From JAGVSR01 sp963825555 (GTDB lineage Bacteria; Pseudomonadota; Alphaproteobacteria; Rhizobiales; Hyphomicrobiaceae), in the NCBI GenBank assembly GCA_963825555.1, contig CAWGTZ010000018.1, positions 1-64,000 of the forward strand: 64,000 bases of DNA. Direction: 5' to 3'. Positions within the stretch are counted from its first letter, which is position 1. Each line of letters begins with the position of its first letter. The translations under genes and the position numbers were made by a program. Shown piece after piece: positions 57,462 through 64,000 of this stretch. The notes under the pieces were generated by a model that was not told where the DNA came from, ran no database searches, and saw only the letters and a list, made by a program, of their open reading frames with translations.

Positions 57462-57947
57462 GTGCCGAGCTTCAAGACCGTCCGGCCCGTGCGCTTTACC
57501 GCCGACGAGATGTTCGCACTTGTCGCGGATGTCGAGAAGTATCCCCAGTTCGTGCCGCTTTGCGAAAGCCTCGTCGTGCGCTCGCGCGAGCCCGGCGAAA
57601 ACGGCACGCAACTCATCGTAGCCACCATGGGGATTGGCTATAAGGCGATCCGCGAGAGCTTCACCACGCGCGTAGACCTTGATCCGGCCGCGCGCTCCAT
57701 CGTCGTCAGGCACATGGACGGGCCATTCCGGCGGTTGGAGAACGTGTGGAACTTCATGCCCCGCGGTGAGGCGGCAAGCGATGTCGCCTTCGCCATCGAC
57801 TATGAGTTCCGCTCCCCGGTGCTCGGGCTCCTGATGGGTTCCGTTTTCGAAACCGCCTTCCGCCGCTTTTCAGAAGCCTTCGAAGAGCGAGCCGGGCTCG
57901 TTTATGGCGTGCGCCGGAGTCCGGCGGGGCCGGCCGCCACGAGCTGA
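57462..57947 (+). CDS. RatA/COQ10-family START-like protein
   Basis: A 161-residue protein with the polyketide cyclase/SRPBCC fold: FTADEMFALVADVEKYPQFV, LCESLVVRSREPGENG, IRESFTTRVDLDPAARSIVV and LENVWNFMPRGE. This family includes COQ10, which binds ubiquinone, and RatA, first called a toxin in Escherichia coli. A ubiquinone-related role is the usual interpretation in alphaproteobacteria. GTG start at 57462 with GGAG five bases upstream. In the classical order this gene follows lipA. Confidence 0.9.
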   Translation: MPSFKTVRPVRFTADEMFALVADVEKYPQFVPLCESLVVRSREPGENGTQLIVATMGIGYKAIRESFTTRVDLDPAARSIVVRHMDGPFRRLENVWNFMPRGEAASDVAFAIDYEFRSPVLGLLMGSVFETAFRRFSEAFEERAGLVYGVRRSPAGPAATS

Positions 57948-57966
57948 CAAGCCCCGTAATCCGCGA

Positions 57967-58764
57967 TTAGGGCCTCGCCAACGCGGGGAGGTTGCGCGCG
58001 GCCTCCCGGCCTGTCAGCTGATCCAAGCCCTTGGTGCCGGTCAGAATGGCGCCGTCGAAGTCGGCTTCGGAAACATCGGCCCCCGTCAGATCCGCGCCCG
58101 TCAGGTCGGCCTTGGACAGGTCGGCGTGGTGGAGCTTGGCGCCCTTGAGGCTTGCGCCTTTCAGGCTCGCATAGCGGAACGAGACATAGGTGAGGTCGCA
58201 GGCACCGAGGTTGGCACCATCGAGTTGCGCACCCTCCAGCTCCGTGCGGAACAATTCCTCGATGAATCCGGTCCTGCTGAAGGGCGCAAGCGAGGCTCCT
58301 TCCATGTTGGCGCGCGAAAGATCGACGCGGCTGAACTGGCCGAATACCTTGGCGCCCGTCAGATCGGCGCCGACGAAGCTCGGTGGGATTTCACTGCCGG
58401 GTCGCCGGCCCGTAGTGGTCGACGGGCGCAGCATGCTGACGCCGGACAGGTTCGCCCCGTCGAAGCGGGCGCCAATGATGTTGACGCGGTCGAGGTTGGC
58501 GGCGGCCAGATCCGCCCCGGACAGATTGGAGCCTGAAAGATTGACCCCGAACATGCGCGCGTTGGCCAGACGGGTCCGCTTGAAATCGATCAGCGACAGA
58601 TCAAGTCCTTCCAGATCGAGGCCGGACAGGTCGACCGGTCCCGTAGCGCGGAAGATTTGTTCGGTCAGCTCCCGGGCTGTCATGTCGGCCGCTTGCGCAG
58701 GCGCGAACGCCATCGCGAGCACCAGTCCCGTCAGCAGGGGGAGTCGAAAGGGACGGATCGTCAT
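57967..58764 (-). CDS. Secreted pentapeptide-repeat protein
   Basis: A 265-residue protein with a signal peptide (LPLLTGLVLAMAFAPAQA) and a right-handed beta-helix built from A(D/N)LSG-type pentapeptides, clearest in ARMFGVNLSGSNLSGADL and HHADLSKADLTGADLTGADV. Signal peptides are found in a minority of this family; exported members may work as structural or binding proteins. It is convergent with ratA (19 bases between stops). Function unknown. Confidence 0.88.
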   Translation of the reverse strand: MTIRPFRLPLLTGLVLAMAFAPAQAADMTARELTEQIFRATGPVDLSGLDLEGLDLSLIDFKRTRLANARMFGVNLSGSNLSGADLAAANLDRVNIIGARFDGANLSGVSMLRPSTTTGRRPGSEIPPSFVGADLTGAKVFGQFSRVDLSRANMEGASLAPFSRTGFIEELFRTELEGAQLDGANLGACDLTYVSFRYASLKGASLKGAKLHHADLSKADLTGADLTGADVSEADFDGAILTGTKGLDQLTGREAARNLPALARP

Positions 58765-58823
58765 TCGCGTCTCCGGTTTTCGCAAGGGGCGGGATCCGCT
58801 CAGGGAACCACGCATAATAGCTG

Positions 58824-59321
58824 TCACGTCTCGTCCAGCGCCCGATGCAGCATCTCGAAAGCCTTGCGCACGGCCGCTTCGCGAACCCGACGGCGGCCGA
58901 TGTCTCCAAAGCGGCACGATTCCGATACGGACCGCCGGCCCGTCTGGGCCACCGCGAGATGCACCAGCCCCACCGGCTTTGTGGCGGTCGCCCCGCCTGG
59001 CCCGGCGATCCCGGTTATCGAAACCGCGATTGCGGCCAGCGAGTGGTGCAGCGCCCCTTCCGCCATGGCTATCGCCACTTCGCCGCTCACGGCACCGTGG
59101 CGCGCAATGAGCGCGGGGTCTATGCCCAGTTCAGCGCTCTTGGCCTCGTTGGAATACGTCACGAACCCCCGGTCGAAGACCGACGACGCGCCCGCAACCT
59201 CCGTTACCGCGGCGGCGACAAGTCCCCCCGTGCAGCTCTCCGCTGTCGCCAGCGTTACCTTGCCCGCGTGGAGGCGGTCGACCAGGCGGGCGGCCGTGTC
59301 GAGGATGTCGTCAGCGAACAT
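58824..59321 (-). CDS. CinA family protein (nicotinamide-nucleotide amidase)
   Basis: A 165-residue short CinA (amidase domain only, no molybdopterin-binding domain). Motif 1 is TLATAESCTGGLVAAAVTEV with the catalytic Ser, then FDRGFVTYSNEAKSAELGID and SITGIAGPGGATATKPVGLV. It hydrolyses nicotinamide mononucleotide to recycle pyridine nucleotides. Downstream of marR and ispDF on the same strand. Confidence 0.92.
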   Translation of the reverse strand: MFADDILDTAARLVDRLHAGKVTLATAESCTGGLVAAAVTEVAGASSVFDRGFVTYSNEAKSAELGIDPALIARHGAVSGEVAIAMAEGALHHSLAAIAVSITGIAGPGGATATKPVGLVHLAVAQTGRRSVSESCRFGDIGRRRVREAAVRKAFEMLHRALDET

Positions 59322-59345
59322 GCAGCGCCCAATCCAGATATCGAA

Positions 59346-59381
59346 AATAAAAGCCGGCGCCTTGCGAGAAGGCACCGGCTT
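59346..59381 (-). terminator. Terminator of the MarR-family gene
   Basis: On the minus strand AAGCCGGTGCCTT pairs with AAGGCGCCGGCTT around CTCGC and is followed by TTATTTTCG, between marR (upstream) and cinA. Transcripts of cinA may therefore come from their own promoter. Confidence 0.82.
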
Positions 59382-59420
59382 GAAAGGCTAGCGCCGAACC
59401 CCGGCGCGCGCAAAAAGTCT

Positions 59421-59909
59421 TCAGGGTGTCACGAGCTTCTCGGCCTGCTTGAGCAGGGTGTCCAGCGTGGCGCGCGACTCCGTTCCCATCACGGCCGTCG
59501 CGTGGCTCTGGGCCGTCTGCCAGACCGGGAACGCATCGCGCAGCACGCCCTGACCCTTCGGTGTCAGATGCAAGCCGCGTCCGCGCCGCCCCGCCGGCGG
59601 ATCCATGATGATAAGTCCAAGCGCCAGAAGACGCTTCAGGTTCCGGGACAGCGTCGACTTCTCGATGTCCAGCTCATGGCCGATTTCAACGGCCGTGATG
59701 CCGTCACGGGCGGCGAGCTGCGCCAGCAGCGTGTACTGGCTGGCCGTAATGCCGAGGGGACGCATCGCGTCGTCATAGACGCGGGTAATAATGCGCGAAA
59801 GCTGGCGCACGCGCGTGGCCAGACAGGACGACGCGGTGCTCTCCGCGATATCGGCCATGTTTGCGGGCTCTTGGGCCGCGCGCTCAACGGGTTGGGTCAT
59901 AATGTTCAT
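59421..59909 (-). CDS. MarR-family transcriptional regulator
   Basis: A 162-residue winged-helix regulator. The DNA-binding core is GITASQYTLLAQLAARDGIT, the recognition helix VEIGHELDIEKSTLSRNLKR and the wing LIIMDPPAGRRGRGLHLTPK. MarR proteins are dimers that release DNA on binding phenolic or redox ligands. A palindrome lies 37-53 bases before its start and may be its own operator. The ligand is unknown. Confidence 0.9.
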   Translation of the reverse strand: MNIMTQPVERAAQEPANMADIAESTASSCLATRVRQLSRIITRVYDDAMRPLGITASQYTLLAQLAARDGITAVEIGHELDIEKSTLSRNLKRLLALGLIIMDPPAGRRGRGLHLTPKGQGVLRDAFPVWQTAQSHATAVMGTESRATLDTLLKQAEKLVTP

Positions 59910-59945
59910 CGCATCGCCTCTAAGCGGGACTGTCTGAATGGTCTT

Positions 59946-59961
59946 TGGTCTCTTTTGACCA
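59946..59961. promoter_or_regulatory. Palindromic candidate MarR operator
   Basis: TGGTC-TCTTTT-GACCA is a perfect 5-base inverted repeat inside a longer ATGGTC...GACCAT match (59938-59962). It is 37 bases upstream of the marR start, fitting autoregulation. Confidence 0.5.
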
Positions 59962-60027
59962 TACAACTGCTATGGCCGGTGTGCCGCGATTCTGCCAGGG
60001 GGGTCAATGTCGCGGGCAGAAAAGTCC

Positions 60028-61221
60028 TCAGTCTACGTTGGAGAACGGAAGGAGAACAAGGGCGCTGGCCATGGCGGCGATGCCCTCGCGGCGGCCTGTG
60101 AAGCCCATGCCCTCCGTCGTTGTGGCTTTTACTCCCACGCGGTCGGGCGTAATGCCCAGAATCTCGGCGATCCGGGCCTGCATGGCTGGACGGTGGGGAC
60201 CGATGCGGGGTTCTTCGCACAGGAGTGTCACATCGACATTGATGATGCGTCCCCCCCGTTCGTTCACACGCCGGACGGCATCGGCCAGGAACAGGTGCGA
60301 CGCGGCCCCCTTCCATTTCGGGTCGGAGGGGGGGAAATGCTGCCCGATGTCCCCATCGCCGATGGTGCCCAGCAGCGCATCGGTGAGTGCGTGCAGCCCC
60401 ACGTCCGCGTCCGAGTGGCCTTCGAGCTTGTGCGTATGCGGAATCTCAACTCCGCACAGCCAGACGCTCGACCCGTCGGTGAAGCGGTGCACATCGAAGC
60501 CGGTACCGGTGCGGGGCTCGAACGTCTGGGTCATGGACACCTCGATTTTGCGGCGGGCCTCGGCCACGTCGTTGGCCGTCGTCAGCTTGATGTTGATTTC
60601 CGCCCCCTCAACAAGGGCCACCGCCTGGCCGGCCCATTCGGCAAGTGCGGCGTCGTCGGTGAAGTCTTCCTGGCCGGAAGTCTCCGCATGGCGATGGGCG
60701 GCCCGGATCTCGGCATAGTGGAAACCCTGCGGGGTCTGTGCGCGCCACAATCCGGCACGCGGGATCGTCTCGGCGATTGTGGTGCCGTCTGCGGCGGCGC
60801 GCTTCAGCGTGTCCGCGAGCGCCAGAGCCGGGATGGCGCCGGAATGGGTTTCGAGTGCCGCCACAACACGGTCGATGACGGCGGCGGGCACGAATGGCCG
60901 GGCGGCATCGTGGATCAGGACAAGGTCGGGTGCATCCGCGGCCAGGGCTTCCAGCCCAAGCCGTACAGAAGCCTGGCGCGAGGGGCCACCGTGGATGGGC
61001 GGAGCGAGCTTTGGGCTCTCCAGGGTGATGCTGCGCGTATAAAGATCGCCATCATCGGGATGAATGACAGCCTGAACGTGCGCGACATCGGGATGGTCCG
61101 TAAACGCACGAAGAGCGTGCTCCAGGACCGTGCTCCGGCCCAAGCGGAGATATTGTTTGGGATGATCTGAACCGGCGCGGGTGCCGCGTCCGGCGGCAAC
61201 GATCAGGGCGGCAATGCGCAC
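60028..61221 (-). CDS. ispDF: Bifunctional IspD/IspF isoprenoid enzyme
   Basis: A 397-residue fusion of 2-C-methyl-D-erythritol 4-phosphate cytidylyltransferase (IspD, N-terminal half) and 2-C-methyl-D-erythritol 2,4-cyclodiphosphate synthase (IspF, C-terminal half) in the non-mevalonate pathway. IspD: ALIVAAGRGTRAGSDHPKQY and LVLIHDAARPFVPAAV. IspF: GTGFDVHRFTDG, EIPHTHKLEGHSDADVGLHA, PSDPKWKGAASHLFLADAV. GTG 61221 with GGAG eight bases upstream gives the usual length; the frame continues to 61308. Divergent from dusB. Upstream of marR and cinA. Confidence 0.94.
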   Translation of the reverse strand: MRIAALIVAAGRGTRAGSDHPKQYLRLGRSTVLEHALRAFTDHPDVAHVQAVIHPDDGDLYTRSITLESPKLAPPIHGGPSRQASVRLGLEALAADAPDLVLIHDAARPFVPAAVIDRVVAALETHSGAIPALALADTLKRAAADGTTIAETIPRAGLWRAQTPQGFHYAEIRAAHRHAETSGQEDFTDDAALAEWAGQAVALVEGAEINIKLTTANDVAEARRKIEVSMTQTFEPRTGTGFDVHRFTDGSSVWLCGVEIPHTHKLEGHSDADVGLHALTDALLGTIGDGDIGQHFPPSDPKWKGAASHLFLADAVRRVNERGGRIINVDVTLLCEEPRIGPHRPAMQARIAEILGITPDRVGVKATTTEGMGFTGRREGIAAMASALVLLPFSNVD

Positions 61222-61411
61222 CGGGCAATCTCCAGAAGTGCGGGGGCGGGTCTCAGGCTCTCCATAACCTCCCCTGTCGTATGGCCGCAATTCGAGATGC
61301 TTGTTCACCCTTGCGAATAATTAGTGAAGACCATATCGTGCACAACGAGAGGGCATTTTCGTGACCTGCCTAAAACATACGCAATTGGCCAGCGACGGAG
61401 TATCGGCTCCT

Positions 61412-62425
61412 ATGACGGCCATCAATATTGGACCTGTCTCTTCGCGGAACACAGTTTTTCTGGCGCCGATGACGGGCGTCTCCGACTTGCCGTTTCGCCG
61501 TCTGGCCCATGCGATGGGCGCCGGTCTTGTCGTTTCCGAAATGGTAGCCAGCGCCGAATTCGTTGCCAGCCGGCCCGACGTGCGCCGCCGCGCGGAGGGC
61601 GGGGACCTGTCTCCGCATGTCATCCAGCTCGTTGGTTGCGAGCCGCGCCTCATGGCCGAAGGCGCACGCATCGCTGAAGACGAGGGCGCCGACGTCATCG
61701 ATATAAACATGGGCTGCCCGTCGCGGGAGGTCACCGGCAAGGCATCGGGCAGCGCGCTGATGCGCGATCTCGATCATGCGCTGTCTCTCGTCGAAGCCGT
61801 CATCGGTGCCGTGAGCGTGCCCGTCACGCTCAAGATGCGCCTAGGCTGGGACGATGCTTCGCGCAATGCACCTGAACTGGCACGCCGTGCGCAGGATGCC
61901 GGCGTCCGTCTCGTCACCGTGCATGGACGCACGCGCAATCAATTCTTCAAGGGCAAGGCCGACTGGTCATTCGTGCGCCGCGTGAAGGAGGCGATCCGAT
62001 TGCCCGTCGTCGTCAACGGTGACATCGCGACGGTGGACGATGCGCGCCAGGCGCTCGCTGCGTCGGGCGCCGATGGCGTCATGGTCGGCCGTGGCGCCTA
62101 TGGCGCACCCTGGCAGCCGGGCCGCATCGCGCAGGCGCTCGCTACGGGTGTCGATCCAGGTCCCCCCGACACCGAAACTCAAGGCCGAGTCGCGCGCGCT
62201 CACGTTGCTGCAATGCTCGAGCACTACGGCCCGTTCCTCGGGCTCAGAAACGCGCGCAAGCACATCGGCTGGTATCTCCAAACGAGCGGATTGCCGGATG
62301 AGCGCGTGCGCGCTTGGCGCAAGCGTCTGTGCACCGAGGAAAAGGCGGACGTGGCGCTCAAGGGCCTTGAAGAGGCTTACGGGGAGGCGTTCGAGACGTC
62401 AAAGTCAGGGAAGTGTGCCGCATGA
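61412..62425 (+). CDS. dusB: tRNA-dihydrouridine synthase B
   Basis: A 337-residue FMN-dependent TIM barrel that reduces uridine to dihydrouridine at tRNA positions 17 or similar. Motifs are FLAPMTGVSDLPFRRLAHAM, the catalytic Cys region DVIDINMGCPSREVTGKASG, TVHGRTRNQFFKGKADWSFV and VVVNGDIATVDDARQALAAS. Long known as nifR3 in the nifR3-ntrB-ntrC operon of alphaproteobacteria. The stop overlaps the ntrB start (ATGA). Confidence 0.95.
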   Translation: MTAINIGPVSSRNTVFLAPMTGVSDLPFRRLAHAMGAGLVVSEMVASAEFVASRPDVRRRAEGGDLSPHVIQLVGCEPRLMAEGARIAEDEGADVIDINMGCPSREVTGKASGSALMRDLDHALSLVEAVIGAVSVPVTLKMRLGWDDASRNAPELARRAQDAGVRLVTVHGRTRNQFFKGKADWSFVRRVKEAIRLPVVVNGDIATVDDARQALAASGADGVMVGRGAYGAPWQPGRIAQALATGVDPGPPDTETQGRVARAHVAAMLEHYGPFLGLRNARKHIGWYLQTSGLPDERVRAWRKRLCTEEKADVALKGLEEAYGEAFETSKSGKCAA

Positions 62426-63564
62426 CCGAGTTGTCCACCAAGTCGCGATCACGCGCGCCCGTTGCCGGTGAGCAGCCTGTCGAACTCGATCTGCTCCTCT
62501 ATGCGCTGCCGCACCCCATCCTGGTGCTGGGCGAACGCAACTCGATCATCTTTGCCAATGCTGCCGCCGAAGCCTTCCTCTCGACGAGTATCGCCGTCCT
62601 GAAGCGCCTGACGCTCGACGACGTGCTGGCTTTCGGCTGTCCGCTGCTCACGCTCCTCGATCAGGTGCGCAGTTCAGGCGCCACCGTGAACGAGTACGGC
62701 GTGGAGATGCACGCTCCGAAGTTTCTCGTGCCCAAGCTCGTAGATGTGCACGCGGGTCCCTTCCCGGATCGCCCCGGGCACATCCTCCTCATGATCCAGC
62801 AGCGAAACATGGCGCAGATGATCGAGCGCCAGTTCACCCATCGTGCGGCCGCCCGCACCGTATCGGGCATGGCTGCCGTGCTGGCCCACGAGATCAAGAA
62901 CCCGCTATCGGGCATCCGCGGGGCCGCCCAGCTTTTGGAGCCGGGTCTTAGGGACGACGATCGCGCGCTTACCCAGCTCATCTGCGCCGAGACCGATCGC
63001 ATCCGCAATCTGGTGGACCGCATGGAGGTCTTTGGCGACGAGCGCCCGCTGACGAAAGAACCCGTCAACATCCACGACGTCCTGAATCATGTCCGACGTC
63101 TTGCCGAAACGGGCTTCGCGCGCGGGATCCGTTTCGTTGAAGACTATGACCCGTCGCTTCCGCCCGTGCTTGGCAACCGCGACAAGCTCGTGCAGGCCAT
63201 TCTCAATCTCGTGAAGAATGCCGCCGAGGCCGCCTCCGAAAGCCCCGATCAGGGCCGTATCGTCCTGACCACGGCATTCCGGCCGGGCGTGCGCCTTTCC
63301 GTGCCTGGCTCCGGAACGCGCGTCAGCCTGCCGCTTCTCATCCAGATCGAAGACAACGGGAACGGCGTACCCGAGCATCTGCGCCCCCATCTCTTCGATC
63401 CGTTCGTCACCACCAAACACAACGGAACCGGACTGGGCCTTGCGCTGGTTGCCAAGATCATCGGCGATCACGGCGGGATCATCGAGTACGACGGCGAGCC
63501 GCGCCGGACCATTTTCCGCGTTCTTCTGCCTATGCATGAGACACGTCGCGCGGATGCGACTTAA
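62422..63564 (+). CDS. ntrB: Nitrogen regulation sensor kinase NtrB
   Basis: A 380-residue cytosolic histidine kinase. A PAS domain at about residues 20-120 (LLYALPHPILVLGERNSIIF), the dimerisation/H-box VLAHEIKNPLSGIRGAAQLL with phospho-His, N-box ILNLVKNAAEAASES and G-boxes IEDNGNGVPEHLRPHLF and NGTGLGLALVAKIIGDHGG. It phosphorylates NtrC when PII signals nitrogen shortage. Overlaps dusB, 15 bases before ntrC. Confidence 0.96.
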   Translation: MTELSTKSRSRAPVAGEQPVELDLLLYALPHPILVLGERNSIIFANAAAEAFLSTSIAVLKRLTLDDVLAFGCPLLTLLDQVRSSGATVNEYGVEMHAPKFLVPKLVDVHAGPFPDRPGHILLMIQQRNMAQMIERQFTHRAAARTVSGMAAVLAHEIKNPLSGIRGAAQLLEPGLRDDDRALTQLICAETDRIRNLVDRMEVFGDERPLTKEPVNIHDVLNHVRRLAETGFARGIRFVEDYDPSLPPVLGNRDKLVQAILNLVKNAAEAASESPDQGRIVLTTAFRPGVRLSVPGSGTRVSLPLLIQIEDNGNGVPEHLRPHLFDPFVTTKHNGTGLGLALVAKIIGDHGGIIEYDGEPRRTIFRVLLPMHETRRADAT

Positions 63565-63579
63565 GGAGCACAAGACCAG

Positions 63580-64000
63580 ATGGCGCGTGGAACAATTCTG
63601 ATTGCGGACGACGATACGGCCATCCGCACCGTGCTGAACCAGGCTCTGGCCAGAGCGGGTTACGCGCCGCGGGCCACGGGTAACGCGGCGACGCTGTGGC
63701 GCTGGGTCAGCCAGGGTGAGGGCGACGTCGTCATCACCGACGTCGTCATGCCCGATGAGAATGCCTTCGACCTGATCCCGCGCATCAAGAAGCTGAGGCC
63801 GGATCTGCCCATCATCGTCATGAGCGCGCAGAACACGCTGATGACGGCGCTGACGGCGGCCGAGAAGGGTGCCTACGAGTATCTGCCCAAGCCATTCGAT
63901 CTGGCAGAGGTCGTCTCCGTTGTCTCGCGCGCCCTCGCCGCGCCCGGCCGCAAGCCCCAGCGCGGGGCAGAGATGGCCGACGGCGAGGAACTGCCGCTCA
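63580..64000 (+). CDS. ntrC: Nitrogen regulation response regulator NtrC (5' part)
   Basis: The first 140 codons of NtrC; the rest lies past the window edge. The receiver domain is complete: ILIADDDTAIRTVLNQALAR with the acidic triad, the phosphoacceptor Asp in DVVITDVVMPDENAFDLIPR, IIVMSAQNTLMTALTAAEKG with the Thr/Ser, and the Lys in YLPKPFDLAEVVSVVSRALA. The AAA+ and DNA-binding domains are not seen. Third gene of dusB-ntrB-ntrC. Confidence 0.95.
   Translation, partial: MARGTILIADDDTAIRTVLNQALARAGYAPRATGNAATLWRWVSQGEGDVVITDVVMPDENAFDLIPRIKKLRPDLPIIVMSAQNTLMTALTAAEKGAYEYLPKPFDLAEVVSVVSRALAAPGRKPQRGAEMADGEELPL

Overview
The window is a high-GC alphaproteobacterial chromosome segment, most likely from the order Hyphomicrobiales (Hyphomicrobium-like). 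Supporting signs are the blocks ispDF | dusB-ntrB-ntrC, eno-ftsB-pdhA-like and hisI/patatin/CBS, a split metH, and a formaldehyde-activating-enzyme homologue that points to methylotrophy. No rRNA, tRNA, CRISPR array, prophage or insertion sequence was recognised. Almost everything is core chromosome; the oddities are small and local.

Layout. 1-3.0 kb: a GNAT/carbon-nitrogen hydrolase pair (hydrolase frameshifted), a SnoaL-like protein, a host-attachment-family protein, yjbQ with an in-frame amber codon, and a GreA/B-like factor. 3.0-5.9 kb: a TPR gene bracketed by pairs of palindromic repeats, then efp divergent from epmA. 5.9-12.2 kb: ycjX-ycjF facing opgH-opgG (periplasmic glucans). 13.0-14.4 kb: a porin gene broken by about five frame changes. 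14.5-21.3 kb: a possible cysteine-peptidase-like protein, a zinc metallopeptidase with a CPBP protease, ettA, a CHAP-like secreted protein, an MlaC-like protein. 21.5-27.3 kb: methionine operon (ArsR-methyltransferase regulator, metF, metH in two pieces) with a clear operator over its promoter. 27.4-33.6 kb: small membrane proteins, acetyltransferase, polysaccharide deacetylase, crotonase, cysE, gamma-carbonic anhydrase, transglutaminase-like peptidase. 33.7-42.6 kb: tandem-PilZ, PAS and rhomboid proteins, CBS protein, patatin, hisI, Fe-S scaffold, cupin, yidD, thrS. 42.6-49.4 kb: beta-carbonic anhydrase, DCC protein, Fae homologue, DMT exporter, and a c-type cytochrome / GGE-repeat protein / PKHD dioxygenase group that looks iron-related. 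49.5-52.5 kb: queuosine genes queF, queD, queE, yhhQ, queC. 52.8-64 kb: eno, ftsB, a degenerate pdhA-like gene, small lipoproteins, glsB-like, ratA, pentapeptide protein, cinA, marR, ispDF, dusB, ntrB, ntrC (cut by the window end).

The most interesting point is 52.8-61.2 kb. In many Hyphomicrobiales the order is eno-ftsB-pdhA-pdhB-pdhC-lpd-lipA-ratA-cinA-ispDF. Here pdhB, pdhC, lpd and lipA are absent and the pdhA position holds an intact reading frame that has lost the thiamine-diphosphate GDG motif: either a relic or a repurposed pseudoenzyme. Second-tier points are a Fae homologue with Glu apparently where the catalytic His should be, a dispersed palindromic repeat family, a tandem pair of two-cysteine lipoproteins, and three disrupted genes (hydrolase, yjbQ, porin) that need read-level checking before being called biological.
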